From contig CADCWK010000136.1 of the NCBI GenBank assembly GCA_902806375.1, forward strand, positions 1 to 6,730: a stretch of 6,730 nt of DNA. The letters run 5' to 3'. The DNA comes from an uncultured Thermomicrobiales bacterium. GTDB lineage: Bacteria > Chloroflexota > Chloroflexia > Thermomicrobiales > UBA6265. A program made the translations under genes and the position numbers. This document shows positions 1 through 6,730 of the stretch, piece by piece. The notes under the pieces are model-generated. The model saw only the letters and a program-made list of their open reading frames with translations, ran no database searches and was not told where the DNA came from. Position 1 is the first letter of the stretch; each line of letters begins with the position of its first letter.

Positions 1-235
1 TGGGCGGCGGCTGCGACCTCGCGGGCGACGTTCGGGACGGCGGCGCTGGACGGGGGCTTCCAGCCGATGGCCCCCGCTCGCTGTCTGGCCGACGTTCCCT
101 ACTCTTCCCGGTCACCGGTCGTTCCCGGGTAGTGTGAGAACTCGCCCCGAGCCTGTCAACCCGCTGCGACCTCCTATTATGCGCAACGACCCACCGCGGG
201 ATTTGCTACTCTTGGGTGTACGGTCACCCTAGGGC
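1..235. other. Upstream region without a convincing gene
   Basis: No start codon with a ribosome binding site and no recognisable protein is visible here. The + strand frame beginning at base 1 is open until a TAG at 130-132 (43 codons with mostly G or C third positions), so it could be the last part of a gene entering from the left. Its translation (WAAAATSRATFG...) resembles nothing I recognise, and all frames are easily open at this GC content. From about 133 to 235 the sequence is less GC-biased and looks intergenic. A second, weaker promoter-like pair is CTGTCA (153-158), 16 bases, then TATTAT (175-180). Confidence 0.4.
214..229. promoter_or_regulatory. Inverted repeat over the uvrA -35 region
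   Basis: GGGTG (214-218) and CACCC (225-229) are perfect inverted repeats separated by 6 bases. The dyad covers where the -35 region would lie relative to TATCAT at 240-245, so it is placed like a repressor or activator site. No known regulator is recognised from it. Five-base arms can arise by chance. Confidence 0.25.
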
Positions 236-236
236 G

Positions 237-245
237 TGCTATCAT
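237..245 (+). promoter_or_regulatory. Candidate extended -10 promoter of uvrA
   Basis: TGC followed directly by TATCAT (240-245) matches the extended -10 form TGn-TATAAT with one mismatch in the hexamer. No good -35 box is found 16-18 bases upstream, which is tolerated in extended -10 promoters. Transcription would begin near 252, leaving a leader of about 107 nt before the uvrA start. The alternative is the pair CTGTCA (153-158) and TATTAT (175-180). Confidence 0.4.
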
Positions 246-256
246 TTGAGATTAGC

Positions 257-268
257 ACGAATGTTCGT
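257..268. promoter_or_regulatory. Operator-like palindrome just past the uvrA start site
   Basis: ACGAA (257-261) and TTCGT (264-268) form a perfect dyad around a 2-base centre, immediately downstream of the inferred transcription start near 252. The arms resemble those of the Gram-positive SOS box (CGAAC-N4-GTTCG), and uvrA is a classical SOS gene. The spacing is too short for a standard LexA site, so this is only a candidate operator. Confidence 0.25.
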
Positions 269-342
269 CGTCATCCCGACCGGTCCGGTCCATCCCACCC
301 CCAGCCCTCCTCCGCGGCGCCAGACGTCCGGCGCGCCCTCTC

Positions 343-348
343 AGGGAG
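343..348 (+). promoter_or_regulatory. Ribosome binding site deciding the uvrA start
   Basis: AGGGAG lies 10 bases before the ATG at 359. It supports that codon over the in-frame GTG at 236, which would add 41 residues with no UvrA character. Confidence 0.6.
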
Positions 349-358
349 TCCAGCGACC

Positions 359-3316
<2,958 letters not shown>

Positions 3317-3404
3317 GGACCGCCCCGAGTAGTGGGCCACGACCCTAATCCAGCGTCTCGGACGGATCCGGGCGTGCGCGAGCGGACCCCTCTGCGGGCC
3401 CGCG

Positions 3405-3435
3405 ACTCACGACGCCCAGCGCAGCACGCGTGAGT
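3405..3435 (+). repeat. 7-bp inverted repeat downstream of uvrA
   Basis: ACTCACG (3405-3411) pairs perfectly with CGTGAGT (3429-3435) around a 17-base loop. It has no T run after it. It may contribute to 3' end structure of the uvrA transcript. Confidence 0.35.
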
Positions 3436-3452
3436 GGATGACGGGAGCCGGG

Positions 3453-3518
3453 GAGGGGTCTCGCCCCGCCGGGGGGCGGTGCCACGCCTCCGCCCCGCCC
3501 CCTCGCGAGCGGATCTTT
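3453..3518 (+). terminator. GC-rich nested hairpin, possible uvrA terminator
   Basis: GAGGGG (3453-3458) pairs with CCCCTC (3499-3504), and inside it GGGGCGG (3473-3479) pairs with CCGCCCC (3490-3496) around a 10-base loop. A short, weak pyrimidine tail, ATCTTT (3513-3518), follows several bases later. The fold would be very stable, but the tail is poor for intrinsic termination and lies about 140 bases after the uvrA stop. A Rho-dependent end or simple GC-rich spacer are alternatives. Confidence 0.3.
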
Positions 3519-3561
3519 CCCGTGAACGCCATCATGGGACGGCGTTGTCGATCGGCGGGAA
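3517..3561. repeat. Two-part inverted repeat
   Basis: TTCCCG (3517-3522) pairs with CGGGAA (3556-3561), and nested within it AACGCC (3525-3530) pairs with GGCGTT (3541-3546). Twelve base pairs in two blocks, with a 10-base apical loop, make a plausible RNA element or protein site. There is no T run, so it is not a standard terminator. Confidence 0.4.
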
Positions 3562-3621
3562 CGGTGCGCCAGGGGTGGGTAGGCATCACAAAACGTTCAC
3601 GTCCGGATCCCCGGGATCGTC

Positions 3622-3650
3622 TTGCCGCCGATCCCCCGCCTCGCTATGAT
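3622..3650 (+). promoter_or_regulatory. Sigma-70-type promoter of the HNH gene
   Basis: TTGCCG (3622-3627, 4 of 6 matching TTGACA) and TATGAT (3645-3650, 5 of 6 matching TATAAT) are separated by exactly 17 bases. Transcription would begin near 3657, giving a leader of about 89 nt before the GTG at 3746. Confidence 0.65.
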
Positions 3651-3678
3651 TACGCCGGTCACGCGTGACCACTGCGGC

Positions 3679-3746
3679 GGTTGCATCCGGCGCCTGGTGC
3701 GAAGGCTCTCCTGGCAACCCTGGTCCCGAGCGAGGGAGCGACAGGG
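3679..3746 (+). promoter_or_regulatory. Structured HNH leader with competing hairpins
   Basis: Two RNA folds can be read directly. In the first, GGTTGC (3679-3684) pairs with GCAACC (3714-3719), enclosing a small GCCT/AGGC stem (3692-3695 with 3703-3706). In the second, CCCTG (3718-3722) pairs with CAGGG (3742-3746) and TCCC (3724-3727) with GGGA (3734-3737). This second fold buries both the Shine-Dalgarno sequence and the first base of the GTG start. The two share bases 3718-3719, so they compete at the boundary, as expected of a translational switch. No known riboswitch class was recognised. Confidence 0.35.
3732..3738 (+). promoter_or_regulatory. Ribosome binding site of the HNH gene
   Basis: GAGGGAG lies 7 bases before the GTG at 3746. 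It selects this start over the in-frame GTG at 3665, which sits only about 8 bases after the inferred transcription start and has no such site. Confidence 0.65.
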
Positions 3747-4309
3747 TGAATCGATCGGTCCTCGTCCTCAACCAGAACTACGAGCCGCTCAACATCTGCA
3801 GTGTCCGTCGCGCCCTCATCATGTTGCTCGACGGCAAGGCGGAGATCCTCGAGACCCATCCCGAAGCCCTGCGCGCATCGTCGCGTGCGTTCCCGTGGCC
3901 GTCGGTCATCCGCATGACCTACCTCATCAGACGTCCGCGCCCGCGGGTCAAGCTGACCCGGCGCGAGATCTTCATCCGCGACGGGTTCACCTGCCAGTAC
4001 TGCGGTCGCCAGGGTGGTGACCTCACGATCGACCACATCAACCCCCGCTCCCTCGGCGGGGGTCACTCGTGGGAGAACCTGGTCACGGCCTGCAAGGGCT
4101 GCAACCACCGCAAGGGTGGCAAGACGCTCCATCAGTGCAAGATGATCCTCCGGACCGTCCCGCACGAGCCCCGCGCGGGGATGTACTACACCATCGAGCG
4201 CCGGCTAGACACGCGGCTCGACCACTCGTGGGAGAAGTTCCTGCCCGGCTTCATGCCGGTCCAGGGCCACGGGACCTACGGCTCCTCATCCCGGCGGACA
4301 TCAGCCTAG
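3746..4309 (+). CDS. HNH endonuclease family protein
   Basis: A 187-aa protein with a complete zinc-bound HNH (beta-beta-alpha metal) nuclease fold in its middle. The zinc ligands are CQYC (Cys83, Cys86) and CKGC (Cys116, Cys119). The catalytic signature is IDHI (Asp96-His97), WENL (Asn111) and CNHRKG (His121). The N-terminal part, starting VLVLNQNYEPLNICSVRRAL, is typical of a widespread family of free-standing HNH proteins found in many bacteria, usually annotated only as HNH endonuclease. Its substrate and role are not established to my knowledge. It should act on nucleic acid with a divalent metal, and it has no signal peptide or membrane segment. The GTG at 3746 is favoured because the conserved sequence begins there and GAGGGAG stands 7 bases upstream. 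It has its own promoter at 3622-3650. No methyltransferase, intron, intein or transposase accompanies it, so a restriction or homing role is not supported by context. Confidence 0.9.
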   Translation: MNRSVLVLNQNYEPLNICSVRRALIMLLDGKAEILETHPEALRASSRAFPWPSVIRMTYLIRRPRPRVKLTRREIFIRDGFTCQYCGRQGGDLTIDHINPRSLGGGHSWENLVTACKGCNHRKGGKTLHQCKMILRTVPHEPRAGMYYTIERRLDTRLDHSWEKFLPGFMPVQGHGTYGSSSRRTSA

Positions 4310-4376
4310 CCGGGGCCTGCCTGCCCTGGCGCGTCAGCCGGGAGGTCTCTCGCACGCGCCACAGCAGTGATGGGCT

Positions 4377-4410
4377 CCGGCACCTCCCGCGGGTGCCGGT
4401 CGTCGTTTTT
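4377..4410 (+). terminator. Terminator-like hairpin after the HNH gene
   Basis: CCGGCACC (4377-4384) pairs perfectly with GGTGCCGG (4392-4399) around a 7-base loop. After six further bases comes a run of five T (4406-4410). The gap between stem and T run is longer than ideal. It most likely ends the HNH transcript, 70 bases after its stop codon. It could also act as an attenuator on read-through into serS, but no T-box motif (specifier loop, TGGNACC-type element) is visible. Confidence 0.5.
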
Positions 4411-4427
4411 CGGCCCGGCCGATGCGC

Positions 4428-4433
4428 TACCAT
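4428..4433 (+). promoter_or_regulatory. Weak candidate -10 box for serS
   Basis: TACCAT matches TATAAT at 4 of 6 positions and lies 51 bases before the serS start, just after the upstream terminator-like hairpin. No convincing -35 is seen (17 bases upstream reads GTTTTT). The location is sensible but the match is poor. Confidence 0.25.
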
Positions 4434-4474
4434 CGTCCGTCAGCGAGACCCCTCTCATGCGCCCTGTTGCGACC

Positions 4475-4478
4475 GGAG
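4475..4478 (+). promoter_or_regulatory. Ribosome binding site of serS
   Basis: GGAG lies 6 bases before the ATG at 4485. It decides in favour of that codon over the in-frame ATG at 4422, whose extra 21 residues look nothing like SerRS. Confidence 0.6.
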
Positions 4479-4484
4479 AACCCC

Positions 4485-5807
4485 ATGATCGACCTGCACC
4501 TGATCCGTACTCAGCCCGACTACGTGCGTGCGCAGATCGCCCGCCTCCACGCCGACGCCCCCATCGACGAGATCATCGCCCTGGACGGGCAGCGCCGCGA
4601 CCTGATCGGCGAGGCCGAAGCCCTCAAGGCGCAGCGCAATGCTGGCTCGAAGGCGGTCGGCCGGGCCAAGGACCCCACGGAGCGCGAACGGCTCAAGGAC
4701 GAGATGCGCGCCCTGGGCGACCGCATCGGCGAACTCGACGATCGGCTCCGGACGGTCGACGACGCACTGCTCCAGGCTCAGCTCCGTGTCCCCAACCTGC
4801 CTGCCGAGCAGGTCCCCGACGGCGCCAGCGAGGACGACAACATCGTCACCGCCGAGATTGGCGAGCGCAGGGTGTTCGACTTCGCGCCGCAGCCGCACTG
4901 GGACCTGGCGGAGAAGCTGGGCATCATCGACTTCGAGCGCGGGGTCAAGGTCGCCGGGACGCGGAACTACATCCTGCGTGGCGACGGTGCCCGGCTGCAG
5001 CGGGCGCTGATCACCTGGATGCTCGACCTGCACACGCGGGAGCACGGCTACCAGGAGGTCTACCCTCCCTTCCTCGTGCCGTCCCCGATGCTGTATGGCA
5101 ACGGTAGCCTGCCCAAGTTCGCAGACACCCTGTTCCACGACGCCGAGGAGGACAAGTGGCTGATCCCGACCGCCGAGGTCCCGATCACCAACATGTACCG
5201 GGACGAGATCCTCGACGAGGCGATCCTGCCCATCTACCACGTCGCCTACACGCCGTGCTTCCGGCGCGAACAGCTCTCGGGGGGCCGCGACGTCCGCGGG
5301 ATCAAGCGTGGCTTCCAGTTCGACAAGGTCGAGATGGTGAAGTTCGTCACGCCGGAGACGTCCGATGAGGAGTACCAGAAGCTGCAGGCGGACGCCGAGG
5401 CCGTCCTCCGGGCGCTCGGACTCCCCTACCGGATCCTGCAGATCTGCGCCGCCGACCTGTCGTTCACGGCGGCGAACAAGGTCGATCTCGAGGTCTGGGC
5501 GCCGGGTAGCGACGAGTGGCTGGAGGTCTCGTCGGTCGCGACGTTCCACGACTTCCAGGCCCGGCGAGCCAACCTCCGCTATCGCCCGACCGGCGGCCGG
5601 CCCCAGTATCTCCACACCCTCAACGGCTCGGGACTGGCCCTGCCACGCGTCATGATCGCCATCATGGAGAATTACCAGAACGCGGACGGGACCTTCGCGG
5701 TCCCGGATGTCCTGCGGCCGTACCTCCGCGACCAGGAGGAGATCGGCGTCCAGCCTCCGGTCGGCAACGGTGCCCGCGACCTGGCGGGTCTCGCCACGGT
5801 CCAGTAG
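4485..5807 (+). CDS. serS: Seryl-tRNA synthetase
   Basis: A class II aminoacyl-tRNA synthetase that activates serine with ATP and transfers it to tRNA-Ser (and to tRNA-Sec where present) in the cytoplasm. The product is 440 aa, slightly longer than the common 420-430. The N-terminal 110 residues (MIDLHLIRTQPDYVRAQIAR onward) are charged and helical, as expected of the long antiparallel coiled-coil arm that grips the variable arm of tRNA-Ser. The catalytic core follows: the serine-binding TAE triplet (229-231) in IPTAEVPITN, motif 2 beginning FRRE (259-262) and continuing GGRDVRGIKRGFQFDKVE, the EVSS segment (347-350) before DFQARRANLRYR, and motif 3 GSGLALPR (381-388) with its conserved arginine. 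The final 20 or so residues after RPYLRDQEEIG form a short tail. The start is ATG 4485, where conserved sequence begins and a ribosome binding site is present. A tRNA-Ser gene follows 143 bases downstream under its own promoter. Confidence 0.98.
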   Translation: MIDLHLIRTQPDYVRAQIARLHADAPIDEIIALDGQRRDLIGEAEALKAQRNAGSKAVGRAKDPTERERLKDEMRALGDRIGELDDRLRTVDDALLQAQLRVPNLPAEQVPDGASEDDNIVTAEIGERRVFDFAPQPHWDLAEKLGIIDFERGVKVAGTRNYILRGDGARLQRALITWMLDLHTREHGYQEVYPPFLVPSPMLYGNGSLPKFADTLFHDAEEDKWLIPTAEVPITNMYRDEILDEAILPIYHVAYTPCFRREQLSGGRDVRGIKRGFQFDKVEMVKFVTPETSDEEYQKLQADAEAVLRALGLPYRILQICAADLSFTAANKVDLEVWAPGSDEWLEVSSVATFHDFQARRANLRYRPTGGRPQYLHTLNGSGLALPRVMIAIMENYQNADGTFAVPDVLRPYLRDQEEIGVQPPVGNGARDLAGLATVQ

Positions 5808-5820
5808 TCACGGCCACGCG

Positions 5821-5862
5821 ACGGGCGGCCGCCGGACCGGGCCCTGCCATGGCGCCGTCCGT
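5821..5862 (+). terminator. Long hairpin after serS, no T run
   Basis: ACGGGCGGC then GCC (5821-5833, one bulged C) pairs with GGCGCCGTCCGT (5851-5862), giving about 12 pairs including one G-U, with a 17-base loop. It starts 13 bases after the serS stop. It is placed as a 3' end structure or terminator, but nothing like a T run follows (CCCGCAGACC). It may act as an RNA stabiliser or work with Rho. Confidence 0.35.
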
Positions 5863-5924
5863 CCCGCAGACCATCATCCTGGTGACTCATCGACGCCGCG
5901 AGTCGTGAGTGTTCGCCGTTGCGG

Positions 5925-5930
5925 TATAAT
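5925..5930 (+). promoter_or_regulatory. -10 box of the tRNA-Ser promoter
   Basis: A perfect TATAAT stands out in GC-rich surroundings, 20 bases before the mature tRNA 5' end. Transcription would begin near 5937, leaving a roughly 14-nt leader for RNase P to remove. The -35 region is weak (GTCGTG at 5902-5907 with a 17-base spacer). Confidence 0.7.
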
Positions 5931-5950
5931 CCGCGTCGCTCATTGAGCAG

Positions 5951-6036
<86 letters not shown>

Positions 6037-6071
6037 GGATTCGTCAGCACGTCACCGGACTCGACCTACAC

Positions 6072-6089
6072 ACTGACGTCGGCGTCAGT
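6072..6089. terminator. Hairpin between converging tRNA-Ser and FG-GAP gene
   Basis: ACTGACG (6072-6078) pairs perfectly with CGTCAGT (6083-6089) around the four-base loop TCGG. It sits 36 bases after the tRNA and overlaps the stop codon of the - strand gene (6085-6087). It is well placed as a bidirectional 3' end structure. No T run follows in either direction, so intrinsic termination would be weak. Confidence 0.4.
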
Positions 6090-6730
6090 TGCGACTCTGT
6101 TCAGCCAACCGCAGCAGGTCCGTCCCACGCCGACTCTCGAGGAACGGGTCCAGTCGCCCATCGCCGTCGAAATCGCCGGGTTCTAAGTCGAATCCGTTGC
6201 CGGTGACGCCGGCTGGCAGAGCCGTCGGGGATTCAGGGATCATCCCCATGCCGTCGTTGATAAAGGCACGATACGGCGCGTCGGCTGTCTGGCCGCTCAC
6301 GTCGCCGGTCGTGCCGGTGACGAGATCGATGTCGCCGTCCCTGTCGATGTCCACGAGTGGGGCGCACATCGTCGTCCCCTGCTCGACCGGCACGCGCGTG
6401 TCAGTCTCGTCGGTGAAACGGCCGGTGCCGTCGTTGATGAGCAGGTGATCCTGCGGGTCCGGATCGTCGGCGAATAGCGCACGTTGGCGAGGTAGAGATC
6501 GAGATCGGCGTCGCCATCGACGTCCGCGAGATCGATGTCCTGCGTCTCCTTCACACCACGCGGCGCCGGGGACCGGGACGCGGTCTGGTCCTCGAACACA
6601 CTTCACCGTCGTTGACGAGCACCACGTTGCCGTCCTCATTCCCGAGGATGAGATCTATGTGGCCGTCGCGATCAATACCCCCGGCTCGATGTCCGGGGTC
6701 ACATCGTCGGAGAGAGGCAGGCACTCGTCC
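6085..6730 (-). pseudogene. FG-GAP/VCBS repeat protein, C-terminal part, frameshifted
   Basis: Read on the - strand, the region encodes repeated calcium-binding loops of the FG-GAP/VCBS type: IDRDGHIDL (about 6650-6676), VDGDADLDL (about 6495-6521), IDRDGDIDL (about 6322-6348) and FDGDGRLD (about 6148-6171). They are spaced 52-58 codons apart and linked by segments such as LLINDGTGRFTDET. Such repeats build beta-propellers, usually in secreted or surface proteins that bind ligands or adhere. The N-terminus lies beyond the window, so a signal peptide cannot be checked. The frame is intact from about 6470 to the TGA at 6085-6087. Further upstream it breaks three times, near 6472, 6600 and 6677. 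Each break is repaired by adding one base, and the repaired protein reads smoothly across each site (for example EPG-D-IDRDGHIDL). This means either a decaying gene or single-base deletion errors near the end of the available sequence. Confidence 0.75.

Larger units (their letters stand above)
3317..3621. other. Gene-free, inverted-repeat-rich intergenic region
   Basis: No credible gene is seen in these 305 bases. Short open frames on both strands lack ribosome binding sites and recognisable sequence. The region carries several nested inverted repeats: ACTCACG (3405-3411) with CGTGAGT (3429-3435), a GC-rich nested stem at 3453-3504, and a two-part stem at 3517-3561. These could include a uvrA terminator or an untranslated RNA. 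No known RNA family (tmRNA, SRP RNA, 6S RNA, RNase P RNA) was recognised. Confidence 0.5.

Noticed and set aside
257..268. Canonical LexA box at uvrA
   Set aside because: The arms resemble the Gram-positive SOS box, but the gap between half-sites is too short, so it is kept only as an unassigned palindrome.
236..358. N-terminal extension of UvrA from the GTG at 236
   Set aside because: The extra 41 residues do not resemble UvrA, the GTG overlaps the likely promoter, and a ribosome binding site precedes the ATG at 359.
3434..3668. Small overlapping open frames between uvrA and the HNH gene
   Set aside because: They have no ribosome binding site, run through GC-rich inverted repeats, and give proline- and arginine-rich translations typical of chance frames.
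3690..3745. SAM-type riboswitch in the HNH leader, suggested by the CCTGGCAACC string
   Set aside because: Only a short similarity to the conserved CCGGCAACC of SAM-I. The rest of the core (kink-turn, pseudoknot partners) is not seen, and the downstream gene is not a methionine gene.
4310..4484. T-box leader for serS
   Set aside because: No antiterminator motif of the TGGNACC type and no specifier stem are visible in the 175 bases upstream, and the hairpin there fits a terminator of the preceding gene.
4455..5615. Open frame of 386 codons on the - strand across serS
   Set aside because: Antisense to a complete serS, with repetitive charged composition and no motif.

Overview
The window is a high-GC bacterial chromosomal segment. 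In order it carries uvrA (359-3316), a small HNH-family nuclease gene (3746-4309), serS (4485-5807) and a tRNA-Ser(UGA) gene (5951-6036), all on the + strand. A converging, broken FG-GAP/VCBS repeat gene lies on the - strand (6085 to the window edge). Codon third positions in the coding regions are dominated by G and C. Protein style (UvrA with an ACPYDG first zinc element, a free-standing conserved HNH protein, a tRNA with encoded CCA) would fit a GC-rich Chloroflexota or Actinomycetota-like soil or environmental bacterium. This assignment is an inference and cannot be settled from the window.

Layout. 1-358 is a leader region with no convincing gene. It holds an extended -10 promoter candidate and two small dyads ahead of uvrA. 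uvrA is complete and intact (985 aa). A gene-free stretch of about 300 bases (3317-3621) follows, made of GC-rich inverted repeats. Next comes a good sigma-70-type promoter and a roughly 90-nt leader that can fold over the ribosome binding site of the HNH gene. A terminator-like hairpin with a T run separates the HNH gene from serS. serS is followed by a long hairpin without a T run, then a clear TATAAT promoter and the tRNA-Ser gene. The last 650 bases encode the C-terminal part of a calcium-loop beta-propeller-type protein on the opposite strand. Its reading frame is broken three times by apparent single-base losses.

How the genes work together. UvrA is the damage-recognition ATPase of nucleotide excision repair. 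SerS charges tRNA-Ser, and one of its substrate tRNAs is encoded about 140 bp downstream, so enzyme and substrate are physically linked. The HNH protein belongs to a conserved family of uncertain role, and nothing here shows a restriction system or a mobile element around it. The window is mostly housekeeping. The points most worth a second look are the structured HNH leader, the clustered frameshifts in the FG-GAP gene, and the possible operator dyads at uvrA.
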